A DNA stretch of 64,000 nt from Prescottella subtropica (GTDB taxonomy: Bacteria; Actinomycetota; Actinomycetes; Mycobacteriales; Mycobacteriaceae), in assembly GCF_005434945.1 (NCBI RefSeq), contig NZ_SKCH01000020.1, positions 1-64,000 on the forward strand, read 5' to 3'. This document shows, one piece after another, positions 40,564 through 49,666 of this stretch. Below the pieces are notes generated by a model. That model was given only the letters and a program-made list of their open reading frames with translations. It was not told the origin of the DNA and searched no databases. The translations under genes and the position numbers were made by a program. How positions within the stretch are numbered: position 1 is the first letter of the stretch; each line of letters opens with the position of its first letter.

Positions 40564-41373
40564 GTGCACAATTTCGCAGATAAGACCGTCGTCGTCACCG
40601 GTTACGCGTCGGGTATCGGGGCGGCGACCGCCGCCGCCCTGACCGCGTCCGGTGCGTCCGTGATCGGTGTCGACCGGGCCGTACCGGAGTCGGCTCCGCC
40701 CGTCGCCCGCACCGTCGTCGGGGACCTGTCCACGTACGACGGGGTGCGTCGGATCGCCGAGGAGATCGACGGGCCGATCGACGTGCTGGTCAACAACGCC
40801 GGGGTCGCCGCCACCCAGCCGTGGCGGACGGTCCTGGCCGTCAACGCGCTCGCACCACGCGATCTCACCCGGTTGCTGCTCCCGAAGTTCGGTCCCACCC
40901 CCGTCGTCGTCACCACCGCCTCGCAGGCCGGTTTCCAGTGGCAGCGGAATTTCGTGCGGGCCAACGGTTTCCTCGCGATCGACGACTGGGATGCCGCACT
41001 GGATTCCGTCGCCGACCTGCCCGACATCGACCGGCTCTGCTACGCGCTGTCGAAGGAGGCTGCGATCGTGTACTCCGGCAACCTCGCGGTCGAGGGCAAG
41101 CCGCTCGGGCTGCGGTCGAACACCGTCTCCCCCGGCACCGTCGGCACGCCGCTGCTGCCGGAGTTCACCGCGACGATGGGTGAGGCGGTCATCGACGGTG
41201 CCGCCGCCTGGACCGGACGGCACGCTACCCCGGAGGAGATCGCGGGCGCGATCGTCTTCCTCGCCTCCCCGGAGTCCGCGTGGATCAGCGGCGTCGATCT
41301 GCCGGTCGACGGCGGGTACGGGTCCCTCGTGTTCCGCACCCTCGTCGCCCCCACCATGAGCGCCGCCCGGTGA
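40564..41373 (+). CDS. Short-chain dehydrogenase/reductase
   Basis: The 269-residue product is a classical SDR: VVVTGYASGIGAATAAAL as nucleotide-binding turn, LVNNAGVAATQPW (NNAG motif) and the catalytic Tyr-x3-Lys in LCYALSKEAAIVY (about residue 160-164), then TVSPGTVGTPLLPEF. It probably oxidises an alcohol made by the P450. GTG 40564 is 11 bases after the P450 stop. The conserved catalytic Ser is probably in VTTASQAGF. Confidence 0.85.
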   Translation: MHNFADKTVVVTGYASGIGAATAAALTASGASVIGVDRAVPESAPPVARTVVGDLSTYDGVRRIAEEIDGPIDVLVNNAGVAATQPWRTVLAVNALAPRDLTRLLLPKFGPTPVVVTTASQAGFQWQRNFVRANGFLAIDDWDAALDSVADLPDIDRLCYALSKEAAIVYSGNLAVEGKPLGLRSNTVSPGTVGTPLLPEFTATMGEAVIDGAAAWTGRHATPEEIAGAIVFLASPESAWISGVDLPVDGGYGSLVFRTLVAPTMSAAR

Positions 41374-41404
41374 CCCCGCGCCCGCGATCCCGACAGGAAC
41401 CCCG

Positions 41405-42772
41405 ATGACCACCGAACTGATCTCCGTCAACCCCGCGACCCTCGACGAGGTGGGGCGGGTCGCCGTCACTACCGCCGCGGAACTCGACGCGAAAGTGTCT
41501 GCCGCCCATCGCGCGTTCGCGTCCTGGCGTACCGACCGGGAACTCCGCCGTCAGCTCCTCGCCGCGTGCGCCGACGCACTCTCGAACCGGTCCGCGGAGA
41601 TCGCCCCGCTGCTGACCCGGGAACAGGGCAAGCCCCTGTCGGAGGCCGGGACCGAGGTGTGGATCACCGCCCACTGTCTGGCGCAGGCGGCCCGGGTCGA
41701 CTGGGCCGAGGAGACGGCCGGACCCGACCTTCCCGGCCGCCGCACCACGATCCAGCACCGCCCGCTCGGGGTGGTCGGTGCGATCGTGCCGTGGAATTTC
41801 CCGCTGTTCCTCATGGCCGCCAAGATCGGGCCCGCGCTGGTGGCCGGGAACACGGTCCTGGTCAAGCCGGCGGAGTCGGTGTCCCTCGTGGTGTCGAAGG
41901 TCGTCGAGATCCTCCGGTCGGTCCTGCCCGACGGCGTGCTCGACGTCGTGACCGGCGGACCCGAGGTGGGGCAGCAGCTCGTGGCACACCGGAAGGTGCG
42001 CAAGGTGTCGTTCACCGGCTCGACGTCGGTCGGCCGCCTGATCATGCGGCAGGCCGCCGACACCGTCACCCCGGTCACCCTCGAGCTGGGCGGGAACGAT
42101 CCGGCGATCCTGTTGGACGATGCCGACATCGACGGCGCCGCAACTGCACTCGCACGCGGCGCGTTCTTCAACGGTGGACAGATGTGCATCGCCCCGAAGC
42201 GGGCCTACGTGCCGAACGCGATGCTGGACGCGTTCTGCGACGTCTTCGCCGACCGGATGGCGCAGCTCGTCGTCGGCGACGGGCTCGAACCCGCCACCAC
42301 GGTCGGGCCGCTGCACAACCGGGCGCAGCTCGAGTTCGTCACCCACCTGCTCGACAAGGCCGTGGCCGGTGGCGGCACCGTCGTGCGGGGCGGCAGCGCC
42401 GGCACCGATCTGCCGGGCCATTTCCTCGAGCCCACCCTCGTCCGCGGCGTGGACGACACCGCCGACATCGTCGCCGTGGAACAGTTCGGCCCGGTGTTCC
42501 CGGTGGTCGGCTACGACGACGTGTCCCGGGTCCTCACCACGATCGACGAACAGGAGTTCGGGCTCGGCGCCTCGGTGTGGGGTACGGACGTCGAGCGCGT
42601 CACGGCGGTCGCCGACCGCATCGATGCCGGCACCGTGTGGATCAACCAGCACAACGCACTCGACGTCACGCTGCCGTTCGGTGGGGTGAAGGCCAGCGGT
42701 TTCGGACGCGAGGGCGGTACCGCCGGTGTCGAGGATTTCCTGCACACCCGCGTCGTGGATGCCAAGCTCTGA
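41405..42772 (+). CDS. Aldehyde dehydrogenase
   Basis: The 455-residue NAD-dependent enzyme has GVVGAIVPWNFPLFLMA (cofactor contact Asn), LVKPAESVSL (Lys), the general base Glu in TLELGGNDPAIL (about 227) and the nucleophile Cys in NGGQMCIAPKRAYV (about 261), with a C-terminal KASGFGREGGTAGVEDFLHT. It would convert an aldehyde from the P450/SDR pathway to an acid. Spacing to the SDR is 31 bases and to the kinase gene 16 bases, so it belongs to the same operon. It is slightly short for the family (typically 480-500). Confidence 0.88.
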   Translation: MTTELISVNPATLDEVGRVAVTTAAELDAKVSAAHRAFASWRTDRELRRQLLAACADALSNRSAEIAPLLTREQGKPLSEAGTEVWITAHCLAQAARVDWAEETAGPDLPGRRTTIQHRPLGVVGAIVPWNFPLFLMAAKIGPALVAGNTVLVKPAESVSLVVSKVVEILRSVLPDGVLDVVTGGPEVGQQLVAHRKVRKVSFTGSTSVGRLIMRQAADTVTPVTLELGGNDPAILLDDADIDGAATALARGAFFNGGQMCIAPKRAYVPNAMLDAFCDVFADRMAQLVVGDGLEPATTVGPLHNRAQLEFVTHLLDKAVAGGGTVVRGGSAGTDLPGHFLEPTLVRGVDDTADIVAVEQFGPVFPVVGYDDVSRVLTTIDEQEFGLGASVWGTDVERVTAVADRIDAGTVWINQHNALDVTLPFGGVKASGFGREGGTAGVEDFLHTRVVDAKL

Positions 42773-42788
42773 CCGCGAAAGAGACTCG

Positions 42789-43928
42789 ATGACAAGCAAT
42801 CCCGCTCCCCCACGTGGGGTGAACACCGCCGTCACCACGACGGTCACCGACCTCGCCGTCGTGCAGCACCGCCTCGAATGCTGGATCCGGCCGCGTCTCG
42901 GCGATCCGGGCGCCCGCGTGTCCGCGGTGCGGAAGCCGTCGGAATCCGGAATGTCCAGTGTCTCGGTGCTGTTCACCGTCGACTGGCGCGAGGGCGGCGC
43001 CCCGCACCGCGCCGACCTGGTCGCCAGGCTGGTCCCCGAGGACACCGCACTGCCGGTGTTCCCCGACTACGACCTCGAACACCAGGCCGCCGTCATGCGG
43101 GCCGTCGCCGCCCACGGGACGGTCCCGGTGCCGCGGGTCCGGTGGGTGGAGACGGCCGCGGACGTCCTGGGCCGGCCGTTCGTCGTGATGGACCGTGTCG
43201 ACGGCGTGGTCCCGGTGGACAACCCGCCGTACGTGTTCGGCGGCTGGCTGTGCGACGCGACCCCGGAACAAGCGGACATCCTGCAGCGCAGTTCCGTCGA
43301 CGTACTGGCCCGGATCCATGCGCTGCCGATCCCGGACGGGATGCGTCCCGCACACACGAGCGCGGCCACACTCCTGCGCCGGCACGTCGCCGACACCCGG
43401 GCCTACTACGACTGGACCCGCCGCGAGGACGGCATGCGGATCCCGGTGCTGGAGAGGGGATTCGACTGGCTCGAGCGGAACCGGCCGGAGCATCCGTCCG
43501 AACCGGTGCTCTGCTGGGGCGACTCCCGCATCGGCAACATCCTGTACGACGACTTCCGTCCGGCCGCCGTCCTCGACTGGGAGCTCGCGACGGTGGCACC
43601 ACGAGAGTTGGACGTCGGCTGGTTCGTGTTCTTCCACCGGATGTTCCAGGACATGGCCGAGCAGTTCGACCGTCCGGGACTGCCGGCCCTGTTCCGCCGC
43701 GCGGACGTCGTCGCCCGATACCGGGAGACGGCCGGGGTCGAGTTGCGCGACCTCGACTTCTACCTCGTGTACGCGGCCGTCCGGCACGGCGCCATCATGT
43801 CCCGCATCAAACGGCGGTCCATCCATTTCGGTGACAGTCCGATACCCGAGGACCCCGACCACTACGTTCTGCACCACCGCATGCTCGACCGCATGATCGA
43901 CGACGAATACCTTTGGGAGGCACAGTGA
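42789..43928 (+). CDS. APH/ACAD10-like phosphotransferase family protein
   Basis: The 379-residue product has the kinase-like fold of aminoglycoside/choline phosphotransferases. The catalytic loop reads LCWGDSRIGNILYDDFRPAAVLDWE, with Asp as base and Asn as metal ligand; the usual HGD is WGD here, as in acyl-CoA-associated relatives. FPDYDLEHQAAVMRAVAAHGTVPVPRVR and RPFVVMDRVDG fit the N-lobe. In catabolic operons such proteins phosphorylate hydroxy-acyl-CoA or alcohol intermediates to allow elimination. It overlaps the next gene by 4 bases (GTGA). Confidence 0.78.
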   Translation: MTSNPAPPRGVNTAVTTTVTDLAVVQHRLECWIRPRLGDPGARVSAVRKPSESGMSSVSVLFTVDWREGGAPHRADLVARLVPEDTALPVFPDYDLEHQAAVMRAVAAHGTVPVPRVRWVETAADVLGRPFVVMDRVDGVVPVDNPPYVFGGWLCDATPEQADILQRSSVDVLARIHALPIPDGMRPAHTSAATLLRRHVADTRAYYDWTRREDGMRIPVLERGFDWLERNRPEHPSEPVLCWGDSRIGNILYDDFRPAAVLDWELATVAPRELDVGWFVFFHRMFQDMAEQFDRPGLPALFRRADVVARYRETAGVELRDLDFYLVYAAVRHGAIMSRIKRRSIHFGDSPIPEDPDHYVLHHRMLDRMIDDEYLWEAQ

Positions 43929-45025
43929 GGCCCGATCCGCTCGACGAGTACCCCATCCACCAGTCACCGCTGTCCATGGCGCGTGTCGACAGCAGCGACC
44001 GGAACTTCTACGACCGCTACTACTTCAACGGCCACGACCGCACCGGCGACATCTTCTTCGTCACCGGGTTCGGCACGTACGCGAATCTCGGTGTCCTCGA
44101 CGCGTTCGCCACCGTCCGTCGCGGTGACGTCCAGCGGTCGGTGAGGTTCTCCGACGCCATCGACGCCCGCTCACTCGATGTGGAGGTGGGTGGTTACCGC
44201 ATCGAGGTCGTCAAACCGTTGCAGACGATCCGGGTGATCTGCGAGCACCCCGACCTGTCCGCGGACATGGTGTGGGAGGGCGCGTTCCCGTCGGTCCTCG
44301 AGGAGCATCACGTGCTGATGGCCGGACCGCGGCCGTCGCTCGACGCCACCCGTTTCGCCCAGGTGGGCAGCTGGTCGGGCACCCTGCGCGTCGACGGCAC
44401 CGACATCACCGTCGATCCCGCGGTGTGGACGGGCACCCGGGACCGTTCGTGGGGCATCCGCCCCGTGGGCGAGCGGGAACCGCTCGGACGGTTGAACGAC
44501 GAACCGGTGGGCGGCTTCTGGTGGTCGTACATTCCGTTGCGCTTCGACGACTTCGCGTTGATGATCATCGCGCAGGAGGGACCGGACGGGCACCGCACCC
44601 TCAACCATGCGACCCGGATCTTCCCCGACGGCCGGGTCGAACAGCTCGGCTGGCCGCGGTTCGAGATCACCTACCGCAGCGGCACCCGCACCCCCGAACA
44701 CGTCCGCATCCACCTCACCGACCCGATCGGGGAGCCGCTGGTCGTCGACATCGAGCCGCTCGGGTTCGTCACACTGCAGATCGGGTCCGGCTACGGCAGC
44801 GACCCGGAATGGAACCACGGACAGTGGCGGGGTCGCGGCTGGAGCTCGTCGAGCCTGTACGACCTGACCGATCCGACACTCGCCCAACGTGTTCCGCACG
44901 GCACCAACGAGCACATCGCCCGCGCGACGTGCAACGGGGCCGAGGGCTGGGGCATGTTCGAGCACGGGGTGGCCGGCCGGCACGACCCGTCCGGGTTCGC
45001 CGACGGAAAGGTGATGGCGCCGTGA
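43925..45025 (+). CDS. Conserved hypothetical protein (DUF7064/DUF7065 or CrtC/AttH-like)
   Basis: The 366-residue, beta-rich product has no signal peptide. It contains FYDRYYFNGHDRTGDIFFVTGFG near the start, a WSGTLRVDGTDITVDP segment and TGTRDRSWGIRPVGERE, which matches the RDRSWGxR motif I recall from DUF7064/DUF7065 and CrtC/AttH lipocalin-like proteins found beside P450, SDR and acyl-CoA genes. It ends with RATCNGAEGWGMFEHG. Its function is not known; it could bind a hydrophobic substrate or hydrate an alkene. It is coupled on both sides by GTGA overlaps. Confidence 0.6.
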   Translation: MRPDPLDEYPIHQSPLSMARVDSSDRNFYDRYYFNGHDRTGDIFFVTGFGTYANLGVLDAFATVRRGDVQRSVRFSDAIDARSLDVEVGGYRIEVVKPLQTIRVICEHPDLSADMVWEGAFPSVLEEHHVLMAGPRPSLDATRFAQVGSWSGTLRVDGTDITVDPAVWTGTRDRSWGIRPVGEREPLGRLNDEPVGGFWWSYIPLRFDDFALMIIAQEGPDGHRTLNHATRIFPDGRVEQLGWPRFEITYRSGTRTPEHVRIHLTDPIGEPLVVDIEPLGFVTLQIGSGYGSDPEWNHGQWRGRGWSSSSLYDLTDPTLAQRVPHGTNEHIARATCNGAEGWGMFEHGVAGRHDPSGFADGKVMAP

Positions 45026-46644
45026 CCGATTCGAAAATCTTCCGGACGCGCCGGTTCGGTACCGCACTCACCGCACTGGCTGCGGCGAGTGTCCTGCTCG
45101 CCGGATGTTCCAGCAGCGGAGCCGGCGCCCCGACCGATGCGTCGAACGTGATGACGGGCCTGGTCGGGGAACAGTCCGACGGCGGGGACCCGGTGTCGGG
45201 CGGGACGCTGTCGTATTCGACCTACAGTTCGGTGAGCAGCCTCGATCCCGCGAACCGGCAGGACGGTGGGGCGACCGGCGGCACCGAGATGGCCGCGATC
45301 TACGACCTGCTGATGCGCTACGACCCGGAGACGGAGCAGTACCGGCCGCAGCTGGCGCAGTCGTTGACCGCGAACGCCGACAACACCGTCTGGACCCTGA
45401 AACTGCGCGACGGTGTCACGTTCAGCGACGGCACCCCGGTGAACGCGGACGCGGTCCGGTGGAGCATCGACCGGTATCTGCAGAAGAAGGGCACGCACGC
45501 GCAGGTGTGGAACGTGTCCGTCGCCGAGATCGCCACCCCGGATACGTCGACGGTGGTGTTCACACTGAAGCAGCCGTGGAACGAATTCCCGATCATGCTC
45601 ACCACCGGCCCCGGCATGGTGGTGGCACCGTCGGCGGCGGCGTCCGAGACGTTCACGCCGATCGGTGCGGGCCCGTTCACGGTGGAGCGGTTCGCGTCGC
45701 AGGACGAACTGGTGCTGGCGGCCAATCCGTCGTACTGGGACGGCAAGCCGCACCTCGAGAAGCTGCGGTTCCCGGCGATCGTCAGTGAGCAGGGCAAGCT
45801 CGACGCCCTGCACTCCGGCGACATCCAGGCCGCCTACCTGCGGTCGGCCGACGTCGTGCACAACGCCCTGACCGCCGGGGACGTCGGATACGTCTACACC
45901 GCCAACATGGGCGGCGTCGGCAACATCAACCAGCGCGAGGGACGGGACGCGTCCGACGAGCGGGTCCGCAAGGCCATCGTCGCCGCGTTCGACCCGAACG
46001 CCTTCAACGAACGCGTCGAGGACGGCTTCGGCCAGCCGGGCAGCGACATGTTCCAGTCGTGGTCCCGCTGGCACGGTGACGTCGCCGGCGCCGGCTACGA
46101 CCCGGAGGCCGCGAAGAAGTACCTCGCCGAGGCGAAGGCCGACGGCTTCGACGGCCGGCTCACCTTCGTCGGCCTCAACGACCCCGCGACGCAACGCAGC
46201 GCACTCGTCTTCCAGTCGCTGCTGCAGGCCGTCGGATTCACCATCGACATCGACTACGCGTCGAACATCAACGACCTCGTCAAGAAGATGTACGCGCAAC
46301 ACGACTACGACATCGGCTACTCCGCCTTCAACGTCCTCGACGAATCACCGTTCGTCCGGATGTACGGCAACCTGTCGAGCGAATCGACGTCGAACGTGCT
46401 CGGCTACGAGAACCCGGAGATGGACGCCCTGCTCGGGAAGCTGCAGACCGCGTCGGACGACGACGACCGCCGGCAGGTCCTCGAGGACATCCAGACCCTC
46501 GTCAACGACACCGCCCCGATGCTCGTCGTCGGCGCCGGCAAGTACTTCATCCCCTGGAGCGGCAACGCGCACGGCATCACCCCCAGCGCGGACGGGATCC
46601 TGCTGTTCGGAAAGGCATGGCTCGGCACCGGACAGCCGTCGTAG
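45022..46644 (+). CDS. ABC-type oligopeptide/solute-binding lipoprotein (SBP family 5)
   Basis: The 540-residue product has a lipoprotein signal: basic start, hydrophobic TALTALAAASVLLAG and the lipid Cys in LAGCSSSG (about 31). The mature part has the SBP-5 features YSTYSSVSSLDPANRQD, WTLKLRDGVTFSDGTPVNADAVRWSIDRY, IGAGPFTVERFASQDELVLAANPSYW, and a later LLQAVGFTIDI. It should capture the P450 operon's substrate or a peptide-like compound outside the membrane. No permease or ATPase gene follows; they must be elsewhere or shared. Confidence 0.85.
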   Translation: MTDSKIFRTRRFGTALTALAAASVLLAGCSSSGAGAPTDASNVMTGLVGEQSDGGDPVSGGTLSYSTYSSVSSLDPANRQDGGATGGTEMAAIYDLLMRYDPETEQYRPQLAQSLTANADNTVWTLKLRDGVTFSDGTPVNADAVRWSIDRYLQKKGTHAQVWNVSVAEIATPDTSTVVFTLKQPWNEFPIMLTTGPGMVVAPSAAASETFTPIGAGPFTVERFASQDELVLAANPSYWDGKPHLEKLRFPAIVSEQGKLDALHSGDIQAAYLRSADVVHNALTAGDVGYVYTANMGGVGNINQREGRDASDERVRKAIVAAFDPNAFNERVEDGFGQPGSDMFQSWSRWHGDVAGAGYDPEAAKKYLAEAKADGFDGRLTFVGLNDPATQRSALVFQSLLQAVGFTIDIDYASNINDLVKKMYAQHDYDIGYSAFNVLDESPFVRMYGNLSSESTSNVLGYENPEMDALLGKLQTASDDDDRRQVLEDIQTLVNDTAPMLVVGAGKYFIPWSGNAHGITPSADGILLFGKAWLGTGQPS

Positions 46645-46659
46645 CACTCCCCCTTGCGT

Positions 46660-46710
46660 GGCCGAATGTCACATGCGTTCAGGTGGACTGAACGCATGTG
46701 ACATTCGGCC
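46660..46710. repeat. Perfect 23-base-pair intergenic hairpin
   Basis: Perfect 23-base arms (46660-46682 and 46688-46710) with a 5-base loop lie 16 bases after the stop of the lipoprotein gene. There is no T tract. It can act as a terminator for the P450 operon or as a repeated extragenic element. A second long perfect hairpin at 62762-62826 is of comparable style but different sequence. Confidence 0.65.
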
Positions 46711-46816
46711 GGCGGCATTCCGGGTCGACCGGGAACGGTTCGATCCGGCACACACCCGCGATCCCTGGCAGCATGGGAACGGACTCGACGTTCGCACGTG
46801 AAACGGGGTATCACGA

Positions 46817-47677
46817 ATGTTCAACGGGTTCCGGAAGTCGGCCAGACTCAAGGTGCAGCGGGCCGTCGACGAGGTGGTGCGCGAGTCCGACCGCAAGGCG
46901 CGGATCGAGAACGAAAACCGCCACGATCAGATCCTCGCCGAGCTGACCGCCTACAACGGCGAGATGATGCGGGTCCTGACGGAGTTGACGGAGACGCGGG
47001 AGCAAGTGGCCGCGATCGGTCAGCGACTCCACGACCTCGAACAGCGCACCCGACGCGACATCACCCACGCCCTCGACATCCGCGCCACCGACGAGAGCGC
47101 CCGGTTCGTTCTCGAGCACATGCCGACGGCGCCGGCGTTCCGGCATCCGCACGACACCCTCCGGCACGGCCTCGAACTGGTCAAGGTCGACGGCCTGGCC
47201 CTCGAGTTCGGGGTCGCGAGCGGCACCACCCTGCGGATCATCAGCGAGTCCCTGCAGCCCACCGGCCACGACGTGTGGGGGTTCGACGTGTGGACGGGCC
47301 TGCCGGAGGCGTGGCGGACCGGATTCCCGGCCGGCGAATTCGCACAGCAGTCGGCACCGACGGTGCCCGGGGCCCGACTCGTGTCCGGCCTGTTCGACGA
47401 CACCCTGCCCGGCTTCCTCACCGACCATCCCGGCCCGGTCGCGTTCGCGCACCTCGACGCCGACCTGTACTCGTCGACCCGCACCGTCCTCGACCTCGTC
47501 GGCGACCGACTCGTCCCCGGCTCGGTCCTGGTGTTCGACGAATACCTCAACTACCCGGGCTGGCAGAACCACGAACACCGGGCGTGGACCGAATTCGTCG
47601 CACGCACCGGTGTCCGGTTCGAATACCTCGCCTACACCGCCGACCACGAACAGGTGGTCGTCCGGATCAGCGAATAA
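46817..47677 (+). CDS. TylF/MycF-like SAM methyltransferase with N-terminal coiled coil
   Basis: The 286-residue product has a charged helical N-terminus (RESDRKARIENENRHDQIL then LTELTETREQVAAIGQRLHDLE, a likely coiled coil, residues about 20-75) followed by a methyltransferase domain: LALEFGVASGTTLRIISESL, VWGFDVWTGLPEAWRTGF, FAHLDADLYSSTRTVLDLV and LVFDEYLNYPGWQNHEHRAW. This is typical of the TylF family, which methylates sugar hydroxyls in glycan or antibiotic synthesis. Its position in the glycan locus suggests methylation of a cell-envelope sugar. Confidence 0.75.
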   Translation: MFNGFRKSARLKVQRAVDEVVRESDRKARIENENRHDQILAELTAYNGEMMRVLTELTETREQVAAIGQRLHDLEQRTRRDITHALDIRATDESARFVLEHMPTAPAFRHPHDTLRHGLELVKVDGLALEFGVASGTTLRIISESLQPTGHDVWGFDVWTGLPEAWRTGFPAGEFAQQSAPTVPGARLVSGLFDDTLPGFLTDHPGPVAFAHLDADLYSSTRTVLDLVGDRLVPGSVLVFDEYLNYPGWQNHEHRAWTEFVARTGVRFEYLAYTADHEQVVVRISE

Positions 47678-47689
47678 TGTTGCCTCGGA

Positions 47690-49570
47690 CTACTTTCCGT
47701 ACAGGCGGGCCCAGTTCTCGCGACTGGTGAGCTGCGGGAATTCCTTCCGGTAGGCGTCGGCCACCGCCGGTGCCTGTGCCCGGAACCGCTTCATGACGCC
47801 GACGAGGCGGCCGGTCATCTCCGCGGCCAGGCCCCGGTCGAACGTCCGCTCCCGCACCCCGGACTGTGATGCGTCGGTGACGTACACGTGCGCGAACCGT
47901 CCGACATGCCACCACTGGGCGTCCTCGAACGAGACGGTCACCGGACCGGGTTCGAGCCGCCCACGGGCCTGATTCAGCGCCCGCTTGGCGAGGATCGCGT
48001 CCTCGAGTGCCGGATTCGGCGGCGGATCCGCGCGCCGCACCGGGACCGGAGGCAGTTCAGATGCACGGCGGGTCACCGTCTCCGCGAAGCGCTTCCGCTC
48101 CGTGTTGATCGACGCGAGCGCAGCCTGCCCGCCGTCGGTGAGGGCGTCCGGTCCGTCGAGGAAGCCCTCGATCGCCCGCAACTGGGTGTGCGCGAGCCCG
48201 TACTGCAGGCTGACGATGGACCGACTGATGTCACGCGAGAGGTTCTTCACGAGTGCGGACGGCGCGAACCCGGGATCGAGTGCTGCGGTGATCAGCCCGT
48301 TGCGGGTGCTGAAGTAGTGCGCGAAACCGTCTACGTCCTTCCAATAGAAGTCCGCGTGCCACACCGCGGCACCGGGCAGCGTGATCGTCGGGATGCCGGC
48401 GCGCCCGCAGCGCAGGCTGTACTCGACGTCGTCCCACTGGAAGAACACCGGCAGCGGCAGACCCACCCGACGTACCGCCTCCGCCGGGATCAGGCACGAC
48501 CACCAGCCGTTGTATTCGGTGTCGACGCGCCGCTCCGGCAACGACTTCAGCAGATTGTGGTTGTGGGTGCTGTACTTCTCCGTCGCGAGACCGCGCCGCA
48601 GATTCGTCAGATCCACCCGCTCGGCGTTCGCCAGCAGAGAGTTGGGGCTGTACAGGAACAGCATCTCGGCACCGATCAGGGCGGGCTGGGCGGTGCTGTT
48701 CGCGAACGCACTCAACCGCAGCACCGTCTCCGGCTCGCACAGGATGTCGTCGTCCATGAGGATCACGTCGGCGTCGTCACCGGAGGCGGACGCCTCGAAC
48801 AGTCCGCGTGTGAACCCGCCCGCCCCACCCAGATTCGGCTGCCGCACGTAGTGCAGGCGATCACCGAACGTCGGCACGACGTCCCGGAACAAGTCACGGC
48901 TCTCGACCGGATCGGTACCCTGATCGACCACGTAGACGGCGGCGAGCTGATCGACGACGCGGGTATCGGACGCCAACGCGGCCACCGTGTTCGCGCAGTC
49001 GTCGGCCCGGTTGAACGTGCAGATCGCGATCGCCAGCGGGCGCCGCGGGGCGGTGGCCGCGACCGTCCACTCGATCCGGTCGAACGTCACCTCGGCGTCG
49101 AGGGCCTCGAACTCGAGCCACAGCGACCCGCCGTCGACGAACTGGTCGAGCGTGCTCGACAGCGTGACGGTGCCCTGGCCGGCGTGGTCGGCGACAGCCA
49201 CGATGCGCCGGTGTCCACCGATGTCGGAGGCGACGAGCAGCACCCGGCACGACGCCGTGGACAGCACCCGCACGCTCACGGTGACCTCGGTGACGGCGGT
49301 CCACCGCTGCCAGTAGCTGGCAGGGAACCGGCCGAAGAAGGTGTTGGTGTGCGCCTTGGCACCGGCATGCAGGTTCAGCGAGAACCGGTCCCGGGTGGAA
49401 CCGCCCTTCTCGACGACCGCGTACAACTCCTCGTTCGCGACGGGCGACGGGCCACAGAACACACCGCGCTGGACCGACAGCCTCGCTGACGCCGATTCCT
49501 CGGTCACCGTTGCCATGTTCTCGGTCCCGTCCATCAACTGCCACTCCCGATCTGTGTCCACGCTGTGCAT
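47690..49570 (-). CDS. GlfT2-like galactofuranosyltransferase
   Basis: The 626-residue GT-A enzyme resembles GlfT2, which polymerises galactofuranose in arabinogalactan. The N-terminal beta region with GRFPASYWQRWTAVTEVTV, the nucleotide-sugar motif LAIAICTFNRADDCANTVAAL, VVDQGTDP, QPNLGGAGGFTRGLFE, DXD as VILMDDDILCEPE, YNGWWSCLIPAE, PVFFQWDDVEYSLR and LPGAAVWHADFYWKD all match. It differs from M. tuberculosis GlfT2 in many places and lies far from glfT1, so it may be a paralogue. The start could be 49570, 49534 or 49516. Confidence 0.8.
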   Translation of the reverse strand: MHSVDTDREWQLMDGTENMATVTEESASARLSVQRGVFCGPSPVANEELYAVVEKGGSTRDRFSLNLHAGAKAHTNTFFGRFPASYWQRWTAVTEVTVSVRVLSTASCRVLLVASDIGGHRRIVAVADHAGQGTVTLSSTLDQFVDGGSLWLEFEALDAEVTFDRIEWTVAATAPRRPLAIAICTFNRADDCANTVAALASDTRVVDQLAAVYVVDQGTDPVESRDLFRDVVPTFGDRLHYVRQPNLGGAGGFTRGLFEASASGDDADVILMDDDILCEPETVLRLSAFANSTAQPALIGAEMLFLYSPNSLLANAERVDLTNLRRGLATEKYSTHNHNLLKSLPERRVDTEYNGWWSCLIPAEAVRRVGLPLPVFFQWDDVEYSLRCGRAGIPTITLPGAAVWHADFYWKDVDGFAHYFSTRNGLITAALDPGFAPSALVKNLSRDISRSIVSLQYGLAHTQLRAIEGFLDGPDALTDGGQAALASINTERKRFAETVTRRASELPPVPVRRADPPPNPALEDAILAKRALNQARGRLEPGPVTVSFEDAQWWHVGRFAHVYVTDASQSGVRERTFDRGLAAEMTGRLVGVMKRFRAQAPAVADAYRKEFPQLTSRENWARLYGK

Positions 49571-49666
49571 GGGCAGAGTATCCCGATGGGCAGGTGACCG
49601 CAGAAACCGATGCCGGACGGTGCCAGGTTAGGGTCTCTGAGCATCCGAACGCGACTGGGAGACGCT

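Noticed and set aside
44272-45021. N-terminal extension of the solute-binding protein
   Set aside because: The lipoprotein signal starts at GTG 45022, overlapping the upstream stop; the extension is out-of-frame reading of the previous gene.
38478-46644. Genomic island with its own integrase
   Set aside because: No recombinase, transposase, direct repeats or tRNA flank this operon, so lateral transfer is not supported by the sequence alone.
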